NCBI RefSeq assembly: GCF_000550805.1
Contig: NZ_CP004353.1
Span: 1,240,001 to 1,304,000 of the forward strand
Direction: 5' to 3'
Source of the DNA: Corynebacterium vitaeruminis DSM 20294
GTDB lineage: Bacteria > Actinomycetota > Actinomycetes > Mycobacteriales > Mycobacteriaceae
Length of the DNA stretch: 64,000 bases
Shown: in pieces, positions 39,192-50,820 of the stretch
Layout of the letters: each line of letters begins with the position of its first letter
Position numbering within the stretch: the first letter of the stretch is position 1
Program-made: the position numbers and the translations under genes
Notes under the pieces: generated by a model
Seen by the model: the letters and a program-made list of their open reading frames with translations, nothing else
Told to the model about the DNA's origin: nothing
Databases searched by the model: none

Positions 39192-40487
39192 TTGCTCACA
39201 GTAAACCCACAGGTTGGCAGGTTAGCTTTGGACTTCGTGAACCTCATTCGAAGCATCCCACTGGTGGGAACCGTGCCAGTGTCGATCATGGTCGCCGTGC
39301 TCGTTATCGCAGCAATTGGCGCCTTCTTTTTTGGCACGCTCAAGCGGAACCTTGTCTCCGTCGCGCTGGCCGCCGCCATCACCGTCGTGGTGTGGCTCGT
39401 CCTTTCGAAGTGGTGGAAGCCCTTCCCTGACGCTATCCCGTTCTACATCTATTTGGGGGGCGGCGCGGCGATCTTCGTCCTCGTTCGCACGATCCTCAAC
39501 AAGGGGAAGCGGATCGCCTGGTTGGCCGTCTTCCTCGCTGCGGCGCTGTGCGCCGGCGGACTCGTCAACGTGCAGTTCAACGTCTACCGCACCGTCGGCG
39601 ACATCAGGCCGGTGCCGGTTACCGTGACCATGGACTACAACCAGCTCTCGCAGACGACGTCTGCGCCGCAGCTGAATGGTCGCGAGGTCGGCGCCGAGGT
39701 GACCATCCCGCTCGAGGCTACCAAGAGCGGCTTCCACCCGCGAGACGCGATCGCCTACGTCCCGCCCGCATACTGGACGAAGCCGGACATGAAGTTCCCC
39801 GTCATTGTCTTGCTGCCGGGTAACCCGGGCAGCCCCGACGACTGGTTCAAGACCCGCATCGTGCAGCAGATCGCCGACGAGTACCAGCAGGCACACGACG
39901 GGGTTAGCCCCATCGTGGTGAGCGCGGACGGCACGGGCGGGTACCTCGATAACCCCGCCTGCGTGGACGGCGCCCGCGGCAACGTCCAGACCTACCTCGC
40001 GGTGGACGTCCCCAACGCGCTTAAGGCCAAGCTCCGCGTCACCGACGACCAGAGCACCTGGACGATCGGCGGGCTGAGCTACGGCGGCACCTGTTCGCTG
40101 CAGGTGGTCACCAACGCCCCGCAGGCGTACGGCAACTTCCTCGACTTCTCCGGCCAGGCCGGGCCGACGCTCAACAACCACCAGGACACCGTGGACACGC
40201 TCTTCGGCGGCAGCGAGGACGCGTTCAACGCCATCGACCCTGCCCACATCCTCACGGCGGCGGCCGATAGCGGCGACTCGAAGTTCTCGAGCATCCAGGG
40301 CAAGTTCGTCGCCGGCACCCGTGACTCCGAGTCGCAGAAAACGCTGAGTAACCTCAACGATCTCGCCCAAAAGGCGGGCATGACTACCGACTACGGGACC
40401 GTATCCGGCGGGCACGACTTCGGCACCTGGCGCAAGGCCTTAGACGAGACCTTCGACTGGGCTGCGTCCCGGGGCGGGTTGGGCTAG
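39192..40487 (+). CDS. Membrane-anchored alpha/beta-hydrolase (esterase family)
   Basis: A 431-residue protein with four N-terminal membrane helices (about 20-135) and an extracytoplasmic hydrolase domain. The triad is readable: nucleophile Ser in IGGLSYGGTCS, Asp in VAGTRDSES and His in SGGHDFGTW. The domain resembles esterase D and antigen-85-type enzymes. The neighbouring DUF2156 gene suggests that it may hydrolyse aminoacyl-lipids, a pairing described in C. glutamicum to my knowledge. Start uncertain: TTG 39192, TTG 39228 (after GGCAGG) or GTG 39237. TAAAAT at 39180-39185 is a likely -10 box. Confidence 0.8.
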   Translation: MLTVNPQVGRLALDFVNLIRSIPLVGTVPVSIMVAVLVIAAIGAFFFGTLKRNLVSVALAAAITVVVWLVLSKWWKPFPDAIPFYIYLGGGAAIFVLVRTILNKGKRIAWLAVFLAAALCAGGLVNVQFNVYRTVGDIRPVPVTVTMDYNQLSQTTSAPQLNGREVGAEVTIPLEATKSGFHPRDAIAYVPPAYWTKPDMKFPVIVLLPGNPGSPDDWFKTRIVQQIADEYQQAHDGVSPIVVSADGTGGYLDNPACVDGARGNVQTYLAVDVPNALKAKLRVTDDQSTWTIGGLSYGGTCSLQVVTNAPQAYGNFLDFSGQAGPTLNNHQDTVDTLFGGSEDAFNAIDPAHILTAAADSGDSKFSSIQGKFVAGTRDSESQKTLSNLNDLAQKAGMTTDYGTVSGGHDFGTWRKALDETFDWAASRGGLG

Positions 40488-40582
40488 CCGCGAAAGGATT
40501 TGGGCCTACGCTGGGAGACATGGGAAGGCCCGCGAACGACGAGAATGCCCGCGACATTCACATCACGAGGTGACAATCAAGG

Positions 40583-43126
40583 ATGACTAACCAAGCTAAC
40601 GCCGTGGAGGAAAAGCGCCGCGTCGTGGTGCCGGAGAAACCGACGCCCGAGGAGATCGCAGAGTTTCGCAATCGGTGGATCGAGCCGGTGTGGGGGGTGG
40701 TTCGCCACGCCCCGGTGAGCTTCGCCCTCCTCGCGCTCATGTGGGTGCTCTTCGTCGTCGGCGGGGACAGCTACGAGGAGCGCCGCCAGGCATTCGGCCT
40801 CCACGGGCATAGCAATTTCTTCAGCCTCAAGCTCTTGGCCTCCGGCGCGACGGTGGGAAACCTCCGCGGGATGCTGCTGGCCAGCCTCGCGGTGGTGGCG
40901 CTCGCGGTCCCCGCCGAGCGGCTCATGGGCTCGCGCCGGTTCGGGGTGGTGGCGGTCGCCGCGCAGGTGATCGTCGCGCCGCTGGTGTTCGCCATCGCAA
41001 AGCTCATGGTGCTCCTGCCCATCCACCAATGGACGGACGAGCTGGCCAACGAGCGCTTCCTCAGCCCCGTCACCTGGATCGCCGCCACCCTGGCGTTTTC
41101 CTCGGCCTACGCGCCCCTGTTGTGGCGCCGCCGCATCCGGATCTTCCTCGTCAGCCTGTCGGTCACGCTGGTCGTGTACTCGGGCTCGCTGTCCGACGTC
41201 GCGTTCCTCACCGCGTCGATCCTCGGCGCCGTGAGCGGCTCGCTCATCCACTCCCGCGCAACGCTTTCGCCGCCAAAGACCTACTCGGTTCGCGAGGCGC
41301 GCGTTATCATCGCCATCATCGTGGGCGCGGTGGCGCTGGGCCCGATCATCGCGTTCATCAACCCGCACGCCGCGGGCCCGCTCTCGGGCATCTCTCGGCT
41401 CGTGTGGGAGCCGGCGATGAGCGCCCACGAGGTCGGCACGATCTGTCGCGTCGACCCAACCTCGGATTCCTGTCGCGAGGCGCTCGCGGTGTCCCGCCAG
41501 GACGGAATCGGGCCGTTCGTCGCTAACGCCATGCCGCTTGCGGTCCAGCTCGTCTTCCTGCTGGGCCTGGTTCGCGGCCGCCGGTTTGCGTGGGTGGGGT
41601 TGCTCGTCATTCAGTTCCTCACCGGCCTCGGGATCTGGCTGGAGGCGGACATTCTTCAGGACGAGTTCGGAACCTCCGTCACCGGTTCCATCTCGCTGAC
41701 CACGGCGGTGCTGCCGTGGCTGTTTACGATGGTGGTGCTGCTGTGGCATCGCAGGCGTTTCCAGGTGCGCATTTCCGCCGCGCGCGTGCGCCGCTTCTGG
41801 TTGCAGTCCGCCGGCGCGCTCGCGGTTACCGCGGCGCTGTGGATGCTCGGTGGTTACGCGCTGCGCAGTAGTTACTCGCCGCACCTCACGTGGTTTTTGC
41901 TTGCCGACGAGCTGCCCATGCGTTATCTGCCCCCGCCGCTGGCGGCCGCCGCCGGGGTGGAGTTCTTGCCCCGGACCTCGCTGGCCTGGATCCTCCTGGA
42001 GTGGCCGGGCTCGCTGTTCTGGATCTACGTGGTGTGGAAGCTGTGGAAGCTGCTCATGACCACCCCGGACGAGACCGCGCTGGCGCACCGGGAGAAGGCT
42101 CGCGAGCTGCTCAAGAAGGGCAGCGGCGACCACCTGTCGTGGATGAGCGTGTGGAACGGCAACCGCTACTGGTTCGACGAGGAGGCTCCGGGAAGCTACG
42201 TCGCCTATCGCGTGAAAAACGGCATCGCCCTGACCCTCGGCGGGCCGATCTGCGCTCCGGGGCACGCGCCGAGTGACATCGCCGATCGTTTCGAGCGCTT
42301 CGTCGATCACCAGGGCTGGCAGACGGCCTGGTACTCGGTCGACGAGGACTTCGCCGAGTCCCGCTGCGAGCGCGGCTGGCACAAGCAGCACGTCGCCGAG
42401 GAGTCGGTCCTCGACACCGCGCTGTGCGAGTTCAAGGGAAAGAAGTTCCAAAACGTCCGCACCGCGCGCAACCACGCAAAGAAGGAGGGCATCGAGGCGG
42501 TGTGGACCACCTGGCAGGAGGCCACCCCGGTGCTGCGCGAGAAGATGGTCATGCTGTCCGAGCAGTGGCTCAACGACAAGGCGCTGCCCGAAATGGGGTT
42601 CACCCTGGGGACGATCTCCGAGCTGAAGGACCGCGACACCCGCATCCTGCTCGCCCTCGACGCCGAGGGGCGGCTGCACGGCATGACCAGCTGGCTGCCC
42701 GCCTACAAGGACGGCCGCATCGACGGCCTCGTGCTCGACTTCATGCGCCGCGACTCGACGGGCTTCCGCCCGGTCATCGAGTTCCTTATCTCCGAGGGCA
42801 TGCTGGAGGCCAAGCGGCTCGGGTACGAGTGGATCTCGCTCTCGGGCGCCCCGCTGGCGCGCAGCGAGAACAACGAGCCCACGATCCTCGATAACGCGCT
42901 CGACAAGGTCGGCGAGCAGATGGAGCCGCTCTACGGCTTCCGCTCGCTGGCGGCGTCCAAGAACAAGTTCCAGCCCGTCCACCACGCCTGGTACATGTGC
43001 TACAAGGACGAGCTCGCGCTGCCCAGCATCGGGCTGGCGGTCTGCGGCTGCTACCTGCCGGAGCTGAGGCCCCGCGACGCGGTCAGTGTCGTGAGGACGT
43101 GGGCGAAGGCCCAGCAGGGCGAGTAA
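40583..43126 (+). CDS. DUF2156 aminoacyl-phosphatidylglycerol synthase-like membrane protein
   Basis: An 847-residue protein: about 13 membrane helices (45-480), then a soluble double-GNAT domain (about 490-830) with SWMSVWNGNRYWFDE, GGPICAPG, KFQNVRTARNHAKKEG and FMRRDSTGFRP. The layout is that of MprF/LysX-like enzymes that move an amino acid from tRNA to a lipid. In C. glutamicum the relative makes alanyl-phosphatidylglycerol. The first six helices look rhomboid-like in arrangement without a clear catalytic Ser/His pair. 95 bp after the esterase gene, same strand. AGGTGA lies about 10 bases before the ATG. Confidence 0.85.
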   Translation: MTNQANAVEEKRRVVVPEKPTPEEIAEFRNRWIEPVWGVVRHAPVSFALLALMWVLFVVGGDSYEERRQAFGLHGHSNFFSLKLLASGATVGNLRGMLLASLAVVALAVPAERLMGSRRFGVVAVAAQVIVAPLVFAIAKLMVLLPIHQWTDELANERFLSPVTWIAATLAFSSAYAPLLWRRRIRIFLVSLSVTLVVYSGSLSDVAFLTASILGAVSGSLIHSRATLSPPKTYSVREARVIIAIIVGAVALGPIIAFINPHAAGPLSGISRLVWEPAMSAHEVGTICRVDPTSDSCREALAVSRQDGIGPFVANAMPLAVQLVFLLGLVRGRRFAWVGLLVIQFLTGLGIWLEADILQDEFGTSVTGSISLTTAVLPWLFTMVVLLWHRRRFQVRISAARVRRFWLQSAGALAVTAALWMLGGYALRSSYSPHLTWFLLADELPMRYLPPPLAAAAGVEFLPRTSLAWILLEWPGSLFWIYVVWKLWKLLMTTPDETALAHREKARELLKKGSGDHLSWMSVWNGNRYWFDEEAPGSYVAYRVKNGIALTLGGPICAPGHAPSDIADRFERFVDHQGWQTAWYSVDEDFAESRCERGWHKQHVAEESVLDTALCEFKGKKFQNVRTARNHAKKEGIEAVWTTWQEATPVLREKMVMLSEQWLNDKALPEMGFTLGTISELKDRDTRILLALDAEGRLHGMTSWLPAYKDGRIDGLVLDFMRRDSTGFRPVIEFLISEGMLEAKRLGYEWISLSGAPLARSENNEPTILDNALDKVGEQMEPLYGFRSLAASKNKFQPVHHAWYMCYKDELALPSIGLAVCGCYLPELRPRDAVSVVRTWAKAQQGE

Positions 43127-43137
43127 ACGCAAACGAA

Positions 43138-43185
43138 AAGGCGCGGGGAGCGATCCGATGTGGATTCGCTCCCCGCGCCTTGCGT
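43138..43185. terminator. Bidirectional terminator between the DUF2156 and mycolyltransferase genes
   Basis: Perfect 16-bp stem (43138-43153 with 43166-43181) extended by AACGCAA upstream and TTGCGTTT downstream. Lies between convergent genes. Confidence 0.85.
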
Positions 43186-43202
43186 TTCAGGCAGGCTCCA
43201 GA

Positions 43203-44282
43203 CTAGATGCCCAGGCCAGCGGAGATGACCGGCCAGGAGTCCTTGAGGTCCTGCTCCCAGTAGGTCCAGGTGTGGACGCCGGTGTTGCGGAAGTTGAAGG
43301 TCGCCGGGATGCCGGAGCGGTCCAGCTTGGTCTGCAGGTCGTGGGTGCAGACGTTGGTCGCTCCCTCGATGAGGCCGCCCTCGACGGTGATGGTGGAGCT
43401 GCCGCCGAATGCGGTGAGACCGTCGACGTTGTTGTCGCGGGCGAGCTTGGAGGAGGTCTCCACGTCGGAGATGAGGCCGGAGCCGTTGGAGACGTAGATC
43501 GCCTTGTCACGAAGGCCTTCGGTGTTGATGAGGGCGTCGTTGTAGCGGTTGACCTCGCCGCCCATCGGGCCCCACATGGTCTCCGCGGTCTGGCCGCCGC
43601 GGTTGACGGTGATGCCGACGAAGCCCCAGGTGGCCGGGTCGGAGGTCGCGGCGCAGCCGGAGAAGGAGCCGACGGCGCTGTAGAGTTTACCGCTGTGCTC
43701 GGCGAGCAGCAGGGAGGAGGTCGCCGACATGGACATGCCCAGGATGGCGCGCTTGTCGTTGTTGGTGCCGATGTAGGACTCCAGCGGTGCCGGGAGCTCC
43801 TTGGTCAGGAAGGTCTCCCACTTCTGCGGGCCGTTGAGGTAGGTGCTCTGCACCGGGTCGTTGACCCAGTCGGTGTAGTAGGAGAAGGCGCCGCGCATCG
43901 GGATGACGACGTTGACGTTCTGCTGCAGGTAGAAGTCGATGGCGTCGGTCTGCTGGACCCAGTTCAGGTTCTGCTCGCCGCCGCCTGCGCCGTTGAGCAG
44001 GTAGATGGTCGGGCGGTTAGGATCGGCGGCCTTGACCACGACCAGCGGGATGTCGCGGTTCATGGACGGGGAATGCGCGGTGACCTCGGTGACGCGATCG
44101 GTGTTGTAGGAGGCGATCTTCTGGCGCCAGTCGTTGTCGTAGAAGGCCGCGGCAACCTTGTTGTTGGAGATGGTCGCCTGGGCGTCGGCCGCGACGGCGG
44201 GCTGGGCCATGACCACCGGTGCGATGGCTGCGGTGAAGCCGATGGCGGCTGCGAGTGCAATTCCCGCTGTGAACTTGCGCAT
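43203..44282 (-). CDS. Secreted mycolyltransferase (antigen 85/Cmt family)
   Basis: Transfers mycolic acid between trehalose monomycolate and trehalose or arabinogalactan in the outer envelope. 359 residues with a clear Sec signal peptide (RKFTAGIALAAAIGFTAAI, cleavage near AVA-AD), nucleophile Ser in LGMSMSATS and catalytic His in TGVHTWTYWEQ. Cysteines in FSGCAATS and NVCTHDL could pair. GGAGG lies 7 bases before ATG 44280-44282. The open frame extends upstream to 45449 but has no support there. Marks the organism as mycolate-producing. Confidence 0.93.
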   Translation of the reverse strand: MRKFTAGIALAAAIGFTAAIAPVVMAQPAVAADAQATISNNKVAAAFYDNDWRQKIASYNTDRVTEVTAHSPSMNRDIPLVVVKAADPNRPTIYLLNGAGGGEQNLNWVQQTDAIDFYLQQNVNVVIPMRGAFSYYTDWVNDPVQSTYLNGPQKWETFLTKELPAPLESYIGTNNDKRAILGMSMSATSSLLLAEHSGKLYSAVGSFSGCAATSDPATWGFVGITVNRGGQTAETMWGPMGGEVNRYNDALINTEGLRDKAIYVSNGSGLISDVETSSKLARDNNVDGLTAFGGSSTITVEGGLIEGATNVCTHDLQTKLDRSGIPATFNFRNTGVHTWTYWEQDLKDSWPVISAGLGI

Positions 44283-44476
44283 GTATTCCTCCGAGTTAGG
44301 AAAGTCTGTGTCTTCGCCGGTGACGGCCTTGCTGGTGCGAAGCACCCCAATATCCCAAAAAGTTGAGAACCAAGGCCAAACTCTATCAAAAGTTTCTGGG
44401 CGTCGCTTAAGTGATCGCTGGAACAGACCCATTCTGTTACATTCGCGGCTCACTGTAAAAAGGGCCACCCCTCCGC

Positions 44477-45373
44477 TTAGGGGGCCGGTTCGGTGCCGGA
44501 GGCGTCGTGAAGCGCGATGCCGGACGAGGAAAACGCCGCGACCCACGAACCCTCCTCGTAGTGCGCCGGCACCGCGCCGCCGAGCAGCTCGTGGCGGAGC
44601 CTGGCGGCGTCGTTGCCGGTGGGCAGGGGCGCGTTCGAGCCCAAGAGGATGATATTGCCGTAGCGGCGGCCCTTGAGCATCGCCGGGTCTGCAATGCAGG
44701 CAACATGCCCGAAGACCTCGCGCATTCCCGCGAGCTCGCTGCGGGCGAGCCGCAGGTCGGGGTGGTCGCCGCAGTTGGCCACGTAGAGCCCCGACCCCGA
44801 CAACGCCTCGGCGCAGCGGGCGAAGAACTCGACGGTAATGAGGGACGGCGGCGTGGTGGCCCCGGCGAAGACGTCGCGGATGATCACGTCGCGGCTGGCG
44901 GGCACGAAGGTGTCCGTCACCGCCCGTGCGTCGCCCTGGCGGATCTTCAGCCGGGGCGCCTTGGGGAGGTCGAACCAGGCGCGGGCGAGCTCGACGAGCG
45001 TGCCGTCCAGCTCGACCACCGTGTTGCGCGACTGCGGGTAGCGGGCGGCGAAGTAGCGCGCCAGCGTGCACGCCCCGCCGCCCAAGTGCGTGATCCGAAG
45101 CCGGGTGGGGTCGAGGCGGCCGGGCACGAAGGCCTCCACACTCAGGGCGATCCAGCGCATGTACTCGTAGGCGAGCTCCAGGGGGTCGGCCGCGATGTGG
45201 CTCGACGGGACGCCGTTGACGAAGACCTCGTGGCCGCCGGGGGAGTAGGGGTCCTGGCGCAGCTCCACCGAGCCGGTCGCGGTGGGGTAGAGGCCAACCT
45301 CCGGCGTTTTCGAGGCGGGAGACCCCGCCGTGCCCGCGCCTGCGCGATTCGATCCCCTGCGTTTCCTGCTCAT
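44477..45373 (-). CDS. Spermidine synthase-like SAM-binding protein
   Basis: A 298-residue protein with the Rossmann core of spermidine synthases: [15 protein letters not shown] (motif I), [16 protein letters not shown] (motif II) and a motif resembling the catalytic loop at [16 protein letters not shown]. The usual substrate-binding gatekeeper DSTDP-type sequence is not present, so polyamine synthesis is uncertain; many actinobacterial homologues are of unknown role. No ribosome site; TACCTT lies 8 bases before the ATG, suggesting a leaderless mRNA. Divergent from mnmA. Confidence 0.75.
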   Translation of the reverse strand: MSRKRRGSNRAGAGTAGSPASKTPEVGLYPTATGSVELRQDPYSPGGHEVFVNGVPSSHIAADPLELAYEYMRWIALSVEAFVPGRLDPTRLRITHLGGGACTLARYFAARYPQSRNTVVELDGTLVELARAWFDLPKAPRLKIRQGDARAVTDTFVPASRDVIIRDVFAGATTPPSLITVEFFARCAEALSGSGLYVANCGDHPDLRLARSELAGMREVFGHVACIADPAMLKGRRYGNIILLGSNAPLPTGNDAARLRHELLGGAVPAHYEEGSWVAAFSSSGIALHDASGTEPAP

Positions 45374-45465
45374 AAAAAGATAAGGTACCCCGCGTCATCA
45401 AGCGCGAAGGGAATAGGGAATACCGGCGGTCGCGTTGTAGTCTGGGCACGGCGATCGCCGGCGAA

Positions 45466-45484
45466 GCGTCGGCAAGCGAGAAAG
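45466..45484 (+). repeat. Dispersed 20-bp repeat, copy 8
   Basis: GCGTCGGCAAGCGAGAAAG, leading into the ribosome site GAGGGAAAG of mnmA. Confidence 0.5.
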
Positions 45485-45496
45485 AGGGAAAGTGTT

Positions 45497-46591
45497 ATGC
45501 GGGTCTTGGCGGCGATGAGCGGCGGGGTCGATTCGGCGGTGGCCGCGGCCCGCGCGGTCGAGGCGGGCCACGACGTGGTGGGCGTGCACCTGGCACTTAG
45601 CCAGGACCCTCAGGCGGTGCGCGAGTCCTCGCGCGGCTGCTGCTCGCTGGAGGACTCCGCCGACGCCCGCCGCGTCTGCGACAAGCTGGGCATTCCCTTC
45701 TACGTGTGGGACTTCTCCGACCGCTTCAAGGAGGACGTCATCGACGACTTCGTCGACTCCTACGCCCGCGGCGAGACCCCGAACCCCTGCCTGCGCTGCA
45801 ACGAGAAGATCAAGTTCGCGGCGCTGCTCGAGCGCGGCATCGCGCTCGGCTTCGACGCCGTGGTCACAGGCCACTACGCGCGGCTCACGCAGGAGGCGGA
45901 CGGCGGTGATGGCTACCTGCGCCGCGGCGTCGACCCGAACAAGGACCAGTCCTACGTCCTCGGCGTCCTCGGTGCGCACGAGATCGCGCACTGCATGTTC
46001 CCCGTCGGCGACACGGTCAAGCCGAAGATCCGCGAGGAGGCCGCCGCGCACGGGTTCTCCGTGGCGAAGAAGCCGGACTCCTACGACATCTGCTTCATCC
46101 CCGACGGCAACACGCAGGCCTTCCTGGGCGCGCGCATCGGGCTGCGCCCCGGCATGATCGTGGACACGGACGGCCACGAGCTCAAGGCGCACGACGGCGC
46201 GTGGAACTACACCATCGGTCAGCGCAAGGGCCTTGACATCAAGGAGCCCGCGGCCGACGGCAAGCCCCGCTACGTCACCGACATCGACGCTCGCACGGGA
46301 ACGATCACCGTCGGCTCCCGCGCCGACCTCAACGTCACCCGCATTACCGCCGACCGGCTCAAGTACCTCCACCCGGCGATGGACGGCACCTTCGAGGCGG
46401 AGGTCCAGGTCCGCGCGCACGGCTCGGTCGTGCCCTGCACCGTCACTGTCGACCGCGCGGCCGATCGGATGGAGCTCGAGCTCCACGAGGTCCTCAGCGG
46501 CGTCGCGCGCGGACAGGCAGCGGTCGTCTACCTGCCGGACGAGGGCGGGGATATCGTTGCAGGCTCCGGCACGATCTGCGCTACCGCCTAG
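45497..46591 (+). CDS. mnmA: tRNA 2-thiouridine(34) synthase MnmA
   Basis: Adds sulfur to U34 of tRNA-Lys, -Glu and -Gln using ATP. The 364-residue protein has PP-loop SGGVDS (8-13), the catalytic cysteines in NPCLRCNEK and YDICFIPDG, and the C-terminal beta-barrel. ATG 45497 follows GAGGGAAAG by 5 bases and gives the family start [13 protein letters not shown]; the frame is open far upstream but without similarity. Confidence 0.97.
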   Translation: MRVLAAMSGGVDSAVAAARAVEAGHDVVGVHLALSQDPQAVRESSRGCCSLEDSADARRVCDKLGIPFYVWDFSDRFKEDVIDDFVDSYARGETPNPCLRCNEKIKFAALLERGIALGFDAVVTGHYARLTQEADGGDGYLRRGVDPNKDQSYVLGVLGAHEIAHCMFPVGDTVKPKIREEAAAHGFSVAKKPDSYDICFIPDGNTQAFLGARIGLRPGMIVDTDGHELKAHDGAWNYTIGQRKGLDIKEPAADGKPRYVTDIDARTGTITVGSRADLNVTRITADRLKYLHPAMDGTFEAEVQVRAHGSVVPCTVTVDRAADRMELELHEVLSGVARGQAAVVYLPDEGGDIVAGSGTICATA

Positions 46592-46616
46592 CGCTTTTCG
46601 CTTGTCGACGCGTACC
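46592..46616 (-). repeat. Dispersed 20-bp repeat, copy 9
   Basis: Minus strand ACGCGTCGACAAGCGAAAAG, starting at the base after the mnmA stop. It is opposite in orientation to both neighbouring genes. Confidence 0.65.
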
Positions 46617-46650
46617 GTTTTCGAGCCCCACACCCCGCGAAAGGAAGCCC

Positions 46651-47646
46651 GTGACCTGCTACAACCTCGGCGACCTGCCCGGCACCTCCCTGGCGGAGGC
46701 CGGCGACGTCATCGCCAGCGAGACCCCGCTGCGCACGATTCCGCGGCTACCGGCGCGCGGCCTCGGCTCCGACGCGGTGGGCGCCACGCTCGCGCTCATG
46801 CCGGAGCTTCCCATCGAGAAGGGGCCGCGCTCCTGGCGGCTGACCACCCGCCCCCAGATCCTCACGCGCCGGGTGTGGGACCGCACCGAGCGCGACCTCG
46901 ACCAGCTGGAGGAGCTGTGGGGCGAGGTAGAGGAGGTGCAGTTCGCGGTCATGGGGCCGTGGAGCCTGGCCACCCGTATCGAGCTGTCCGGGGGGCACCG
47001 CGTGCTCGCCGACTTCGGAGCGCTGCGCGACCTCACCGAGGTCTTTATCGGCGGGATGGGCCGCCACGCGCTAGAGCTTCACCGCCGCTTCGGCGCGCGG
47101 GTGTCGATCCTTATCGAGGAACCCGACCTCAACTCGCTAGCAGCTGGCACCGTCAAGGGCACGAGCGACTTCGACGTCATCCCCACGGTCTTCCCCAAGG
47201 CGCTCGGCGAGCGCCTGCACGCGGTGGTGGCGGGCCTTCGCGACGCGGGCATCGAAAGCGTCCGGCTCAACCAGCTGGGCAGACACCCCCGCGTGGACGT
47301 CGCCCGCATCTGCGCGGCCGACGGGGTGCTCGTTTCGCGTTCGGCCATCGCGGGCACGGCTATGCTGGACGAGGTGGGCCAGGCTCTCAGCCAGGGCATC
47401 ACGCTCGGCGTGGGAACGATCCGCGAGGGCGACTTCCTCGACGAGGATCGCGCCAACCCCCGCCGCCACGCGGTGGCCGTCGCCCGGCTCTTCGACGAGT
47501 TGGCCATCCCCCGCGAGCAGCTCACCCACGCCGAGATCGTCCCCGCGGCGCCGCTTAACGGGTCCACCCTCCTGCGCGCGGCCCGCGCGCTCGCCTGCGC
47601 CCGGGTGGCCAACGAGATGCTGGAGAAGGACGCGGGCGACCTCTAA
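46651..47646 (+). CDS. MetE-like (cobalamin-independent methionine synthase fold) protein
   Basis: A 331-residue protein like the C-terminal barrel of MetE, always found between mnmA and ligA in corynebacteria as far as I know. Readable pieces are PRLPARGLGSDAVG, QFAVMGPWSLATRIEL, LIEEPDLNSLA and LGVGTIREGDF. The zinc-binding His-x-Cys and the late Cys of true MetE are not seen, so methionine synthesis is unlikely; role unknown. GAAAGGA lies about 6 bases before GTG 46651. Confidence 0.75.
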   Translation: MTCYNLGDLPGTSLAEAGDVIASETPLRTIPRLPARGLGSDAVGATLALMPELPIEKGPRSWRLTTRPQILTRRVWDRTERDLDQLEELWGEVEEVQFAVMGPWSLATRIELSGGHRVLADFGALRDLTEVFIGGMGRHALELHRRFGARVSILIEEPDLNSLAAGTVKGTSDFDVIPTVFPKALGERLHAVVAGLRDAGIESVRLNQLGRHPRVDVARICAADGVLVSRSAIAGTAMLDEVGQALSQGITLGVGTIREGDFLDEDRANPRRHAVAVARLFDELAIPREQLTHAEIVPAAPLNGSTLLRAARALACARVANEMLEKDAGDL

Positions 47647-47653
47647 GCCGCCT

Positions 47654-48358
47654 CTAGGACCTGCTCTGCAGCGGCCACGAGGTGTTCACCGTGGAGGCGT
47701 CGCGCCCCTTGCCCTCGAGGTGCTTCTTAAAGCTCGACTGGAACTCGTAGTACTTGACGGCCTGGAACTCCATCAGCTCGTTGAGGCTTAAGTCCTCGAT
47801 GTCCGTCACGAAGCGCTTCTTCGCCTGCACCCACGCGATGCGGGCGGCCGCCAGCGCGTCCGAGGTGGCCTCGTGGGCGTTGTCGATGCGCACGCCGTAG
47901 TGCTCGCACTGGTCCGAGAGGGTGCGGCGGCCCTTGCGGTAGGGGTCGAGCGCCTTGTCGATGACGAAGGGGTCGTACACCGGCCCCGAGACGAGGAAAT
48001 CACCAGTGAGCTCGCGGAGGATGGTGAGGTCGTAGGCGGCGTTGAAGACGATGAGCGTGAGCCCGTCGTCCCAGGCCTTCTGGATGATCTTGATGGTCTC
48101 GGCGAGCACCTCGTCGTGCGGGCGCCCGTGCTCCCGGGCGTACTCGGTGGTGATCCCGTGGATCTTGGCGGCCTCCTCCGGGATCTCCACCCCCGGGTCG
48201 GCGAGCATCTCGTAGGGGTGTGCGCCGGTGGAGTCGATGCGCACGAGGGCGGAGGTGACGATCCGGGCGTTGAAGGGGTTCTTGTCGGTGGTCTCGAGGT
48301 CGAAGCTCAAGACCCCCTGCGGGTTGAATCGCTGGGTGTCCGGGGAAGAAGAGTTCAT
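47654..48358 (-). CDS. DnaQ-like 3'-5' exonuclease
   Basis: A 234-residue DEDDh exonuclease: Exo I SFDLETTDKNP, Exo II VFNAAYDLTIL and Exo III HEATSDALAAARI. Such stand-alone proteins resemble the epsilon subunit of DNA polymerase III and may proofread or trim DNA or RNA. ATG 48356-48358 is preferred for AGGGTG 8 bases upstream; an alternative start ten codons earlier is less likely. Converges with the MetE-like gene with 7 bp between stops. Confidence 0.88.
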   Translation of the reverse strand: MNSSSPDTQRFNPQGVLSFDLETTDKNPFNARIVTSALVRIDSTGAHPYEMLADPGVEIPEEAAKIHGITTEYAREHGRPHDEVLAETIKIIQKAWDDGLTLIVFNAAYDLTILRELTGDFLVSGPVYDPFVIDKALDPYRKGRRTLSDQCEHYGVRIDNAHEATSDALAAARIAWVQAKKRFVTDIEDLSLNELMEFQAVKYYEFQSSFKKHLEGKGRDASTVNTSWPLQSRS

Positions 48359-48364
48359 GACTAA

Positions 48365-50665
<2,301 letters not shown>

Positions 50666-50820
50666 AACTGCGCGAGAACATAGTCATGTGGGCTCGCGCA
50701 ACCTATATGGCATAAGTCACAATCGGGAAAGAAGCTGCTGGCAGGGGCCCCTAATGAGAAGTGGCGTGGAGGAGTACGTTTCGCTGGCAAACTACTTGTC
50801 TGATCCTCGAAGGACCTGCC

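Noticed and set aside
43203..45449. Single 748-residue minus-strand frame
   Set aside because: It joins the mycolyltransferase to antisense DNA of an adjacent gene. The signal peptide and GGAGG at 44282 define the real start.
44507..45496. Plus-strand extension of the mnmA frame
   Set aside because: Covers the minus-strand spermidine-synthase-like gene; MnmA homology begins at 45497 with a good ribosome site.
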